38,648 nucleotides of DNA, taken from Lachnospiraceae bacterium (lineage in GTDB: Bacteria; Bacillota; Clostridia; Lachnospirales; Lachnospiraceae). The stretch is taken from positions 1 through 38,648 of the forward strand of contig BLLT01000011.1 in NCBI GenBank assembly GCA_011958945.1, in the 5' to 3' direction. Position numbers and translations under genes: made by a program. Positions 1 through 8,161 of the stretch are shown here, one piece after another; position 1 is the first letter of the stretch, and every line of letters begins with the position of its first letter. A model generated the notes under the pieces. The model saw nothing but the letters and a program-made list of their open reading frames with translations, made no database searches and had not been told where the DNA came from.

Positions 1-23
1 GACTTTGCAGCAAGTGCAAAGTC
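1..23. repeat. Perfect 9-bp inverted repeat at the window edge
   Basis: The arms GACTTTGCA and TGCAAAGTC enclose a 5-nt loop. The sequence just after it (GGCTGAACTGTTAC, about 28-41) recurs at about 27486-27499 behind the citrate synthase gene, so this is probably the edge of a dispersed intergenic repeat or a terminator of an upstream gene. There is no T-run directly after the hairpin, so a terminator role is not supported. Confidence 0.45.
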
Positions 24-147
24 CTGGGCTGAACTGTTACTCCTCTCTTTATAATTAAAAAGAAAATTATTGCGAAAGGGATGGGAAGACGATAAAATAG
101 GAATGTAAGTTTAGGCGGAAGTAAAATACCAGATGAGGAGGAATGAA

Positions 148-1440
148 ATGAAACAGGATATGATAGCGGTTTTGGACCTTGGGAGTACGAAAAATGCGGA
201 ATTGGCGAGGGCAATCCGGGCTTTGGGGGTGTATAGCGAGATATATGCCCATGATATTGCAGCAGAGGATTTGAAAAAGGCGGAGAACTTAAAAGGGATT
301 ATTTTGTTTGGAGGGGAAAACAGGGTAGTAGACGGCGCACCGGTGGAAATTAGTGCGGAGTTGTATGATATGGGTTATCCTATGATGTCCATCGATCATC
401 CTACATCGAAATGTGAGTGGAAGTTCGATGAGATGCCAAAAGAGGATAAGCTGAAAGAGTTTGTGTTTGATATCTGTAAAGCGGAAGCAAACTGGAATAT
501 GAAGAATTTTATTGATGACCAGGTGGAACTGGTGCGTGAAAAGGTGGGCGATAAGAAGGTGCTTTTGGCGCTGTCGGGAGGCGTGGACAGTTCGGTGGTG
601 GCAGCTTTACTGATTAAGGCTATCGGCAAGCAGCTTGTTTGTGTTCATGTGAACCATGGGCTGATGAGGAAAGGGGAGTCGGAGAGCGTTATTGAGGTGT
701 TTAAAAACCAGATGGATGCCAATCTGATTTACGTGGATGCCCAGGAGCGCTTCCTTGGGAAGCTGGCCGGCGTGGCTGACCCGGAGCAGAAGCGGAAGAT
801 AATCGGTGCGGAGTTTATCCGCGTGTTTGAGGAAGAGGCGCGCAAGCTGGAGGGGATTGATTTCCTGGCACAGGGAACGATTTATCCGGATATTATCGAA
901 TCCGGCACGAAGACGGCCAAGATGGTGAAATCCCATCATAATGTGGGAGGTTTGCCGGAGGATTTGAAATTCTCTTTGGTGGAGCCGCTTTATTATCTGT
1001 TTAAGGACGAGGTACGAGCATGCGGCGTGGAACTGGGGCTTCCTAAGGAAATGGTATTCCGTCAGCCATTCCCAGGGCCGGGATTAGGCGTGAGATGCCT
1101 GGGTGCTATTACAAAGGAGCGTTTGGAGGCAGTCCGGGAGTCGGACGCAATTTTAAGGGAAGAATTCGCCCTGGCTGGACTGGATAAGAAGGTATGGCAG
1201 TATTTTACGGCGGTGCCGGACTTTAAGTCAGTGGGTGTGCGCGACCATGCCAGGTGCTTTGAATATCCGGTGATTATTCGGGCGGTGAATACGGTGGATG
1301 CTATGACGGCTACGGTGGAGCAGGTGGACTGGCCGGTACTTATGAAGATTACGGACAGGATTATGAAAGAAGTGCCGAATGTGAACAGGGTGTGCTATGA
1401 CCTTAGCCCGAAACCTACGGCTACGATTGAGTGGGAGTGA
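148..1440 (+). CDS. guaA: GMP synthase lacking the glutaminase catalytic region (ammonia-dependent GuaA-like)
   Basis: GuaA converts XMP to GMP using ATP and ammonia. The start at 148 is chosen because GAGGAGG lies just upstream; the in-frame ATG at 133 lies before that Shine-Dalgarno. The 430-residue product has an intact ATP pyrophosphatase domain (PP-loop SGGVDSS at about residues 143-149) and a complete C-terminal dimerisation domain ending KPTATIEWE. The N-terminal class I glutamine amidotransferase domain is reduced to about 110 residues: its first strands (VLDLGS, GVYSEIYAHD, GIILFGG) remain. The nucleophile segment (GICYGMQ in canonical GuaA) is replaced by SIDHPTSKCEW, and the region holding the catalytic His and Glu (HPE) is gone. 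Canonical GuaA is about 510-525 residues, so roughly 85-90 are missing in frame. The rest is well conserved, which argues for a functional ammonia-using enzyme rather than random decay. A full-length guaA elsewhere in the genome is possible. Confidence 0.9.
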   Translation: MKQDMIAVLDLGSTKNAELARAIRALGVYSEIYAHDIAAEDLKKAENLKGIILFGGENRVVDGAPVEISAELYDMGYPMMSIDHPTSKCEWKFDEMPKEDKLKEFVFDICKAEANWNMKNFIDDQVELVREKVGDKKVLLALSGGVDSSVVAALLIKAIGKQLVCVHVNHGLMRKGESESVIEVFKNQMDANLIYVDAQERFLGKLAGVADPEQKRKIIGAEFIRVFEEEARKLEGIDFLAQGTIYPDIIESGTKTAKMVKSHHNVGGLPEDLKFSLVEPLYYLFKDEVRACGVELGLPKEMVFRQPFPGPGLGVRCLGAITKERLEAVRESDAILREEFALAGLDKKVWQYFTAVPDFKSVGVRDHARCFEYPVIIRAVNTVDAMTATVEQVDWPVLMKITDRIMKEVPNVNRVCYDLSPKPTATIEWE

Positions 1441-2483
1441 TTTGTTTAATCTTGCAAACAGAGTTCCATTTGATGATCGTATCAATCATGAGGCGGAAAT
1501 ATCTGATTTAAACATTACACTTATTCAAAACTATTTGAAAGAAGTGAAAAGTTCCCTGTATGAGAAATCAAAAACAGGAGATTTTGTTGAAGTGTGCCAA
1601 GATATGAATATTGTTAGTACTTTGCCGGAATACACGAAACCTAAAAATGTTGGGTTGATGTTTTTTAGCATGGAGCCGGACAAGTTCTTCCCATATACCC
1701 AGATTGATGTAGTACAGTTTCCGAGTGGGCTTGGTGGAAATGATATTATCGAGAAAATTTTTAAAGGACCAATTCATCAGCTGCTTCGGGATGCGTTGCA
1801 GTATATCAAAAATGTGATTATTACAGAAAAGGTTGTAAAACATCCAGATAGAGCGGAAGCAGACCGTTTCTTTAATTTTCCCTATGCAGCGGTGGAAGAA
1901 GCATTATCGAACGCTGTATATCATCGTGCATATGATGAACGAGAGCCAATTGAGGTACGTGTTGAAAATGACAGAATTGAAATTGTTAGTTTTCCGGGAC
2001 CAGATCGCTCTGTAACGATGGAGGGGTTAAAAAGCTACCGTGTATCAAACCGCCGCTATAGAAATCGCCGGATTGGTGACTTCCTAAAAGAATTGCATTT
2101 GGCAGAAGGTAGAAATACCGGCTTTAAGAAGATTCTTGATGCTTTAGAAGCAAACGGCTCTCCAAAGCCGGAATTTGAGACAGATGAGGATAGAAGTTAT
2201 TTTATAACGAGATTGTTTGCGCATGAAAAATTTGTGCTTGTTTCTCACGAAGAGCCAAAAAGGAGCCAAAAAGGAGCCGAAAAAAGGAGCTGAAAGAAAA
2301 CAAGCGATTTTAGCAATTTTGGCAGAAAATCCGACTATTACCCAAACACAAATTATGGAAGAAATGAATTTAACAAGAAAACAAGTACAAAAGAATATGA
2401 AAGAATTGCAGGAAGAAGGTGTACTTGTAAGAAAGGGCACTAACAGAAGTGGACGTTGGGTGGTAAAAGAATATGAAGAATGA
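1441..2483 (+). pseudogene. 5'-truncated, frameshifted Schlafen/AlbA_2-type transcriptional regulator
   Basis: Directly after the guaA stop, an open frame begins in mid-protein (DLFNLANRVPFDDRINHEA). It carries the GHKL-like C-terminal half known from Schlafen AlbA_2 (RecG-like) regulators: HPDRAEADRFFNFP, EEALSNAVYHRAY, FLKELHLAEGRNTGF, NGSPKPEFETDE. The N-terminal AlbA_2 nucleic-acid-binding domain, usually about 150 residues, is absent. The frame stops at 2293 inside an 11-bp repeat tract. A second frame continues to 2483 with the family's winged-helix tail (TQTQIMEEMNLTRKQVQKNM, then a VLVRKGTNRSGRW-type end). The gene is therefore broken at both points. The junction exactly at the guaA stop looks like a deletion endpoint. 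Confidence 0.8.
2252..2293 (+). repeat. 11-bp tandem repeat (GAGCCAAAAAG) causing a frameshift
   Basis: Two perfect GAGCCAAAAAG units (2252-2262, 2263-2273) are followed by a 13-nt variant (GAGCCGAAAAAAG) and a partial GAGCTGAAAG. Eleven is not a multiple of three, so gain or loss of one unit, or slippage in the A6 run, changes which downstream frame is joined. In the present state the upstream frame ends at TGA 2291-2293, while the winged-helix tail lies in the +1 frame. This is a slippage-prone tract of the kind seen in contingency loci. Confidence 0.75.
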
Positions 2484-3210
2484 TAATTACAATAATATGA
2501 CTGAAAATTTGAGCAGAGTTCTTCTTAAAGCATCAAAGGATATGGCAAAGATTGTAGAAGGAATTAATGTTACTGCATCTTTAAAAGCATTGGAAACATT
2601 CGCTGAGTATCTTCAGAATATTCCAGATGACATAAAAGATACAATATTTTTTGGAAAGGTACAGGATTTAAAAAATATAAATCTTCGTTATGAAGATGTT
2701 GTTTGGATTGTGGAGGATTTTGGACTTATTTATACTGAAGAAAAATGGCAAGGAATGTTAAAAAGTGAGCATAATAAATCTGATTTGCATCAGTATATAG
2801 CGAAGACTATTTTGTCTACTTCTATGGAAAAACGTGAAAAGTTAATTATTCTACTGGCACATATTGAACCATTAATTTACAAAACATTGGAAATATCTAA
2901 AACAAGGAACATGAAGTTGAAGTTTGCTGTTAATAAGGTATCTGTTGATGATAATGGAGGTATGTCTGCTGAAAGTTTAGGAAAGATATATGTGCTGGCA
3001 GTTACGTATATAATATTTGCTAATACTGACGCTTATACAGATGAAATTGATAAAAGAATACCATTTAGAAACAATATTCTTCACAATGGTATTGTTATGT
3101 ATAGTGATGAAGATATAGATGTTGCTTACGAGTTGTTGCTAGGCTTGATAGAAATATTAATTACTGTTGAAGAACAGCTGCAAGAGCAGTATTGCATCGA
3201 TGAAATGTAG
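2473..3210 (+). CDS. Hypothetical protein with a HEPN-like Rx4H motif
   Basis: This 245-residue, mostly helical, AT-rich protein belongs to no family I recognise. Near the C terminus is RNNILHNG (Arg199, His204), spaced as the Rx4-6H catalytic motif of HEPN ribonucleases, with Asn after Arg as is common in that superfamily. The following predicted helix (DIDVAYELLLGLIEILI) fits a HEPN four-helix bundle. The start overlaps the end of the preceding winged-helix remnant and has only a weak ribosome binding site; ATG 2497 is an alternative. The gene sits between regulator debris and a TOTE-like primase-helicase, so a conflict-related role is plausible. The HEPN call rests on one short motif. Confidence 0.6.
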   Translation: MKNDNYNNMTENLSRVLLKASKDMAKIVEGINVTASLKALETFAEYLQNIPDDIKDTIFFGKVQDLKNINLRYEDVVWIVEDFGLIYTEEKWQGMLKSEHNKSDLHQYIAKTILSTSMEKREKLIILLAHIEPLIYKTLEISKTRNMKLKFAVNKVSVDDNGGMSAESLGKIYVLAVTYIIFANTDAYTDEIDKRIPFRNNILHNGIVMYSDEDIDVAYELLLGLIEILITVEEQLQEQYCIDEM

Positions 3211-3254
3211 ATTGTGTCAGAGAGAATGTAACCAGACATAGTGGGGGATTAAAA

Positions 3255-3388
3255 ATCTTGGACTTAATTAGTTCATCAAAGGATGCGTTAGTCCAAGATT
3301 AGTCTAAGATTTAGTCCAAGAAAATGCTGAAACGCTGAAAACAGATGGTTTTCGTCTTGGACTAAGCAATATACTTAGTTCAAGATTA
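3255..3388 (+). promoter_or_regulatory. Cluster of six TTAGTCCAAGA-type repeats upstream of the primase-helicase gene
   Basis: The unit TTAGTCCAAGAT occurs at 3288, 3299 (TTAGTCTAAGAT) and 3311 as direct copies spaced 11 and 12 bp, that is about one helical turn. Inverted copies lie at about 3255-3266 (TCTTGGACTTAA) and 3355-3365 (TCTTGGACTAA), and another direct copy at 3375 (TTAGTTCAAGAT). The copies at 3311 and 3355 can also pair as an 11-bp or longer stem with AAAA/TTTT next to it. The arrangement resembles an operator or iteron array and occupies most of the gap between the HEPN-like gene and the primase-helicase gene. Confidence 0.65.
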
Positions 3389-3441
3389 TGATGATTCTAT
3401 GTGTTTAAGGCATAGTTTTTGCTCTGCCAGGGAGGAATATA

Positions 3442-6417
3442 ATGCGTGACCCGATTGAGAATATTAGCAAATTGCAAAAACAATTGAATGATTTGCAATT
3501 GGAAAACCAAATATTAAAAAATATTCTGGATCGGGCAGGAGTATCTTATAAACAATCAATAGCTCGTCTGAAAGCGGCAGATGAGATAGAAAACTATGAT
3601 CCAGAGCAGGGAAAAAGAATTATACCTCCTGATGAAATTACGGACGAGATGGCAAATAATTTTTTTGCGAGGTTTTGGGGACGTCAGGATGTTTATGCTA
3701 AGAGAAATGAAAAGAAGGATACAGGAAAAGCCGGGTACTTTACGCAATGCAGGAATTTTTGGACAAGTGCGTGCCATAGGAAGTTAAAAACGGGTGTTTC
3801 ATGTAAAAACTGTGAGTATTATGAATATAAACCCTTAACAAAGGAAGACATACTTGCTCATTTAAGAGGAAATGCCTATAATGCTTCCGATGTGATAGGG
3901 GTGTATCCGCTTCTTAAAAACAATACTTGCCGTTTTCTGGTATTTGATTTCGATAATCATGAGAAAAATGCAGAGGAGAATGATTTCGCAAATGTGGATG
4001 ATGCGTGGATAGAAGAAGTTGAAGCAATGCGGAACATCTGTGTTTTGAATGGAATAGATCCATTGGTAGAACGTTCACGTTCAGGACGGGGCGCACATAT
4101 CTGGATATTTTTTGACAAGCCGATTCCTGCTTCTTTGGCAAGAAGATTTGGAACAGCATTGCTTGATAGGGGGGCAGAGTGTGTAAATCTGAAATCCTTT
4201 AAGTATTATGACAGAATGCTTCCGGCACAGGATAAACTGCCGGAAGGCGGACTGGGCAATCTGATAGCTCTTCCGCTGCAGGGAAAGGCATTGAGGAATG
4301 GGAATAGTGCATTTGTTGACAGTAATTGGAATGCGTACAGGGAACAATGGGAAGTGCTATGGAGTAAGCCAAAGCTGTCACAGGAGTTTTTGGAGTTGAA
4401 AATAAAAGAATGGTCGCTATTACTTGGAGATATGGAGGAAAGTGAACAAGGAGAAAGCCGTGAAAAGCCTTGGGAGCAGAATAGAAAGTTTGTAGTAAGT
4501 GATGTGGCCGGAAAGCTTAGTATTACATTATCAAATGGTATTTATATTGATAATACGAATGTGAAAGCTGCTATGCAAAATAAGATTCGAAGAATGGCTG
4601 CAATTAGTAATCCTGTTTATTTCAAAAATCAGGCAATCGGTACATCTAATTATGATACCTCAAGATGGATTTACTTAGGAGCAGACCATTTGGGCGGATA
4701 TATAGAAATTCCACGAGGACTTTATGATAGCTTAATAGATAACTTAGAACAGGCGCACATTGAATATGAAATTCAGGACGAAAGGCAGGTCGGAAGAAAT
4801 ATTCACGTTGAATTTAAAGGACAATTAAGAGAAGAACAAGCGCTTGCACTTGAAGGATTAACAAAGTTTGATAATGGAATATTACATGCTGCAACAGCTT
4901 TTGGAAAAACAGTTGTATGCAGTGCGATAATTGCCAAGAAAAAGGTAAATACACTTATTTTGTTGGAATCCTCTTCGTTAGTTGGACAATGGCAGGAATC
5001 CCTGGAAAAATTTTTGGAGATAGATGAAGAATTACCTACATATAAGACTAAGACGGGGAGACTTAAAACAAGAAAAAATATAATCGGCAGATTGCAAGGC
5101 ACACATGACTCCATGACTGGAATTATTGATATAGCTATGGTTGGTTCGCTATGCAAAAAGGGTGAATACCATGATTTGTTGAATCAATATGGACTTGTGA
5201 TATGCGACGAGTGCCACCATGCGGCTTCAGATACGATTTCAAATGTGTTAAAGGAAGTGAAAGCAAAATATGTTTATGGAGTAACTGCAACTCCGAAAAG
5301 GGCAGACGGTTTGGAGAAAATAAGCTATATGTTGATTGGGCCTATACGATATAGTTACACAGCAAAGGAAATGGCTGCTGCACAGGGAGTGGAACACTAT
5401 GTATATCCAAGATTTACCCGTATAGTTGCACCAAGAGGTGTTGTTACGGATAAAATGCATCCCAATGAGGCATATGATATTATTCATGGTAACAGTATTC
5501 GGGATGAGCAGATTATCAGTGATGTAAAGGCTTGTGTGCTGCAAGGCAGGACACCTGTTGTATTATCAAAATATAAAGACCATTCGGAAAAATTGTATAG
5601 TCGTTTAAAGGAGTATGCGGATCATGTATTTCTTATGACCGGTAATAATTCCAAGAAAGAACATAAGAAAATTCTGGAGCAGCTTCATGAGGTAAGTAAA
5701 GAGGAAACACTGATTTTAGTGGCAACAGGTTCACTTATTGGAGAAGGATTTGATTATCCCCGGTTAGATACATTATTTATGGCGATGCCGGTATCGGCTC
5801 GAAATATAGTGGAGCAATATGCAGGAAGACTAAATCGTGATTACGAAGGCAAGCAAGAAGTAATTGTATATGATTATGTCGATAGTCATATCCCTATGTT
5901 TGACAACATGTATGCGAAAAGGCTTAAGGCATATAAACAGATTGGGTATGAGGTTTGTACAGGAATAAAAGGTGAAAAACAAACTGCAAATGCTATTTTT
6001 GGCGGAGATAATTATGTAGAAGTATTTCAAAGGGACTTGCTTGAAGCAGATCATAACATAATCATTTCAAGTCCGGTAATTAGCGGTTCAAAAGTATATG
6101 AATTGATTCATTTGCTTAAAGATAAACAGGTAAATGGAGTTGACGTTACGATAGTGACATGGGAACCGGATTCTTATGGTTTTGGCGATGCAGGCTTCTG
6201 GATGCAGTTGCACGAAGAAATAAGACAAGCTGGATTTTATATAAAAGCTGTTGAAGATTCATGTGGGCATTTTTCCATTATAGACCAGAATATTGTTTGG
6301 TATGGCAATATTAACATATTAGGTAATGCAAAGTTTGAGGATAGCATGATGCGTTTGGAAAGTAAGGAAATTGCTGCAGAATTGATGGAGATAACCTTTG
6401 GAGAAAAACCAATATAA
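3442..6417 (+). CDS. TOTE-type primase-helicase: AEP primase, SF2 helicase, PLD-like domain
   Basis: This 991-residue protein is preceded by GGGAGG at good spacing. Visible parts in order: a short N-terminal coiled coil (about 5-35); a Cys cluster (C103, C111, C121, C124) likely binding zinc; an archaeo-eukaryotic-type primase with DxD in FDFDNH (D169, D171) and the sxH-like motif SGRGAHIWIF (H219); an SF2 helicase with Walker A ATAFGKT (K489), DECHH (D589), VTATPKR (about 614) and motif VI QYAGRLNR (about 792); and a C-terminal phospholipase-D-like domain with HFSIID (H943, D948), in which the usual HxK lysine is Ser. This order matches the primase-helicase proteins of TOTE conflict systems, thought to act on invasive nucleic acid. 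Whether the PLD-like part is catalytic is doubtful because of the missing Lys. Codon use is AT-rich compared with the chromosomal genes further along. Confidence 0.85.
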   Translation: MRDPIENISKLQKQLNDLQLENQILKNILDRAGVSYKQSIARLKAADEIENYDPEQGKRIIPPDEITDEMANNFFARFWGRQDVYAKRNEKKDTGKAGYFTQCRNFWTSACHRKLKTGVSCKNCEYYEYKPLTKEDILAHLRGNAYNASDVIGVYPLLKNNTCRFLVFDFDNHEKNAEENDFANVDDAWIEEVEAMRNICVLNGIDPLVERSRSGRGAHIWIFFDKPIPASLARRFGTALLDRGAECVNLKSFKYYDRMLPAQDKLPEGGLGNLIALPLQGKALRNGNSAFVDSNWNAYREQWEVLWSKPKLSQEFLELKIKEWSLLLGDMEESEQGESREKPWEQNRKFVVSDVAGKLSITLSNGIYIDNTNVKAAMQNKIRRMAAISNPVYFKNQAIGTSNYDTSRWIYLGADHLGGYIEIPRGLYDSLIDNLEQAHIEYEIQDERQVGRNIHVEFKGQLREEQALALEGLTKFDNGILHAATAFGKTVVCSAIIAKKKVNTLILLESSSLVGQWQESLEKFLEIDEELPTYKTKTGRLKTRKNIIGRLQGTHDSMTGIIDIAMVGSLCKKGEYHDLLNQYGLVICDECHHAASDTISNVLKEVKAKYVYGVTATPKRADGLEKISYMLIGPIRYSYTAKEMAAAQGVEHYVYPRFTRIVAPRGVVTDKMHPNEAYDIIHGNSIRDEQIISDVKACVLQGRTPVVLSKYKDHSEKLYSRLKEYADHVFLMTGNNSKKEHKKILEQLHEVSKEETLILVATGSLIGEGFDYPRLDTLFMAMPVSARNIVEQYAGRLNRDYEGKQEVIVYDYVDSHIPMFDNMYAKRLKAYKQIGYEVCTGIKGEKQTANAIFGGDNYVEVFQRDLLEADHNIIISSPVISGSKVYELIHLLKDKQVNGVDVTIVTWEPDSYGFGDAGFWMQLHEEIRQAGFYIKAVEDSCGHFSIIDQNIVWYGNINILGNAKFEDSMMRLESKEIAAELMEITFGEKPI

Positions 6418-6437
6418 GTTAAAACAGGAGGTAGAAA

Positions 6438-6788
6438 ATGTTATTTTTATGTTATCCCAAATGTTCAACTTGTCAGAAAGCCAGGAAATGGCGGGATGAA
6501 TACAATATAGAATATACAGAGCGTCATATTGTGGAGGATAATCCGACCTATGACGAATTAAAGACATGGTATAAGCAAAGCGGTTTGCCACTCAAGAAGT
6601 TTTTTAATACCAGTGGATTAGTTTATAAAGAAATGCAGTTAAAGGATAAGCTACCGTCAATGAGTGAAGAGGAACAGCTAAAGCTGCTTGCTGCGAATGG
6701 GATGCTCATAAAGCGCCCGATGGTGATATGTGAGGATAAAGTGTTTGTAGGTTTTAAGGAAACTGAGTGGGAGGTGCTTAAAAAATAA
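6438..6788 (+). CDS. ArsC/Spx-family thiol reductase-like protein
   Basis: A 116-residue thioredoxin-fold protein of the ArsC/Spx/YffB family. It carries CSTC (C9, C12) followed by KARKW, and the family's C-terminal KRPMV segment. It begins 21 nt after the primase-helicase stop with AGGAGG at good spacing, so it may be cotranscribed. The CxxC resembles Spx or YffB more than a dedicated arsenate reductase, and no ars genes are nearby, so arsenate reduction should not be assumed. Confidence 0.8.
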   Translation: MLFLCYPKCSTCQKARKWRDEYNIEYTERHIVEDNPTYDELKTWYKQSGLPLKKFFNTSGLVYKEMQLKDKLPSMSEEEQLKLLAANGMLIKRPMVICEDKVFVGFKETEWEVLKK

Positions 6789-7136
6789 AAAGATGTGTCA
6801 ATAAAAAGTGTTGTGAATCTTCAAATTAACGATATACTTTTCTCAGTGGTATTGTGGGGCTACGCATAATATTTTATCCGGTTAGGGAAACTCGCAAACC
6901 GCTGGAACCATCATGAGTAAAGAAAATAGCTATTGGTACTGATTTGGTACTAAAAATTCTTGAAACGAGATGGAATAGAAAAAATATAGAAATATTTAAT
7001 ACAAAAATGTATGGTAAAATGCAAAATAACACGACCTGCTAAACAGAACTTTGCGAGTGGGAGTAGCTTGAAAGGTTGAAGAAATCCAGGCAAGTCATTT
7101 GGCGAAATGTGAACGTGCCAGTGCACTAGTTATGAT
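6789..7136. other. Non-coding stretch without recognisable genes
   Basis: I see no credible coding sequence here: all frames are short and none has a plausible start with a ribosome binding site. It is AT-rich and leads into the hairpin at 7137. It looks like an element remnant or spacer within the accessory block. Confidence 0.5.
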
Positions 7137-7178
7137 GCCCTTAGCTGTGGGTAGGAACTCATGGCTAAGGGCGTTTTT
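7137..7178 (+). terminator. Rho-independent terminator-like hairpin
   Basis: GCCCTTAGC and GCTAAGGGC form a perfect 9-bp stem around an 18-nt loop, followed by GTTTTTAA. It is well placed to end transcription from the primase-helicase/ArsC unit, though about 350 nt downstream of it. Confidence 0.6.
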
Positions 7179-7207
7179 AATTCCTGTGAAGAAACCTTCA
7201 CCCAGAT

Positions 7208-7333
7208 TTACGTGGTATCGAACTTGGGATAGTAATAACGCCAACGGTTATATTTTTCTTTGATGCTTTCATCGGCGCAGAGTTTGTCTGCCTGCTCTTT
7301 CCGCGAAACAAAAAGCTTAATGTTTTCTTGAAA
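7208..7333 (-). pseudogene. C-terminal fragment of an unidentified protein
   Basis: Read on the minus strand, about 40 codons stay open and give a protein-like tail (ENIKLFVSRKEQADKLCADE, later YNRWRYYYPKFDTT) that stops at 7208. The composition looks like real coding sequence, but there is no start and no upstream continuation. I cannot name the family; it is probably a remnant of a mobile-element gene. Confidence 0.4.
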
Positions 7334-7437
7334 ACCACTTAACAATAGCAAATATACTTAGTATAATTAGAAACGACTAAGCGTATCAAGAGCTTATGCC
7401 TATAAGATCATCCGACAGTTAAAGGAGGAATTAGAAA

Positions 7438-7579
7438 ATGGAAGCTATCAGACGCAAAAGATTTTATTTCTGCTATGCTTTCCGCAGATGAAAATGAAAC
7501 TTATGCTTTTGCTATTACCGCAGATAATATAGTGATTGGCAGTGTCGGCATTTTGTCAAAAGAGGAAATAAAGGAATAA
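7438..7579 (+). pseudogene. GNAT acetyltransferase N-terminal fragment, frameshifted
   Basis: AAAGGAGGAATTAGAAAATG gives a good start at 7438, but that frame stops after a few codons. One base later a frame reads DAKDFISAMLSADENETYAF and then AITADNIVIGSVGI, typical of the N-terminal half of GNAT acetyltransferases. It stops at 7579, before the acetyl-CoA-binding motif. It is both frameshifted and 3'-truncated. Confidence 0.6.
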
Positions 7580-7660
7580 GTATGGATTATCAAATGGTAA
7601 AAAGGAAAAGGGTTGTTTATATACGAAAAATTTACTGCTGTTTCCGATGAAGAACTAAAA

Positions 7661-7746
7661 AGGAGTCGAAAACAAGTGCAGAAAGAGATTAAGGAATTGT
7701 AGGAACAAGGTGTGCTTGTAAGAGAAGGAACCAATCGGAATGGTAA
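7661..7746 (+). pseudogene. Decayed second copy of the Schlafen-type winged-helix tail
   Basis: The frame reads RSRKQVQKEIKEL, then an in-frame TAG (7700-7702), then EQGVLVREGTNRNG. This matches the tail of the regulator at 2350-2460 (RKQVQKNMKELQEEGVLVRK) closely enough to show common descent. It is a remnant of a second regulator of the same family. Confidence 0.6.
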
Positions 7747-7769
7747 GCAGATATGCAAAGGAGTTTTTG

Positions 7770-8091
7770 ATGATAGAAATATTAAAAAGTGACTGGAAGC
7801 TTTACAGGGAGAAAATAGGCGGCTGGCAGGAAAATTATATGGAAAAGTTAATTGCGGAGTATACTGACCTGCTTAGAGCAGAGGATAAGAAGGCATCGGA
7901 CAAGTTCTGGGAACTTGAAAAACGGATAAAGAACGACAGGCGTCATCCAGGTGTGATAATTGAAATGAAAAAATCCAATGCGATATATGATATGGTAAAT
8001 CTGGTCAGGTGTAATCACTTGTGACGATTTGATAGATTTTAGTGATGATTTACAGCAGGCGGTGGCATTTATGGTTGAACGATTTAAGTAA
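7770..8091 (+). pseudogene. Small conserved hypothetical protein, frameshifted near its C terminus
   Basis: The start ATG 7770 follows AAAGGAG at ideal spacing. The frame reads MIEILKSDWKLYREKIGGWQ and continues through FWELEKRIKNDRRHPGV to a premature stop at about 8024. Shifting one base near 8007 restores GVITCDDLIDFSDDLQQAVA and a tail to the stop at 8091, making a protein of about 106 residues. I know similar short acidic/basic helical proteins from Lachnospiraceae, often mislabelled as transporters, but their function is unknown. A single small deletion explains the break. Confidence 0.6.
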
Positions 8092-8161
8092 TAAATTCAG
8101 CTTGTGAGACTTGATGCGCCTTTTGGGTTTAATTCGGATTTGATGACAGCGGAGGAAAAAA

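Noticed and set aside
1-147. Guanine/purine riboswitch before guaA
   Set aside because: I could not find the conserved purine-riboswitch loops; only an edge hairpin and an AT-rich leader are visible.
6438-6788. Arsenate reductase of an ars operon
   Set aside because: The CxxC resembles Spx/YffB-type proteins and no arsR, arsB or acr3 is nearby.
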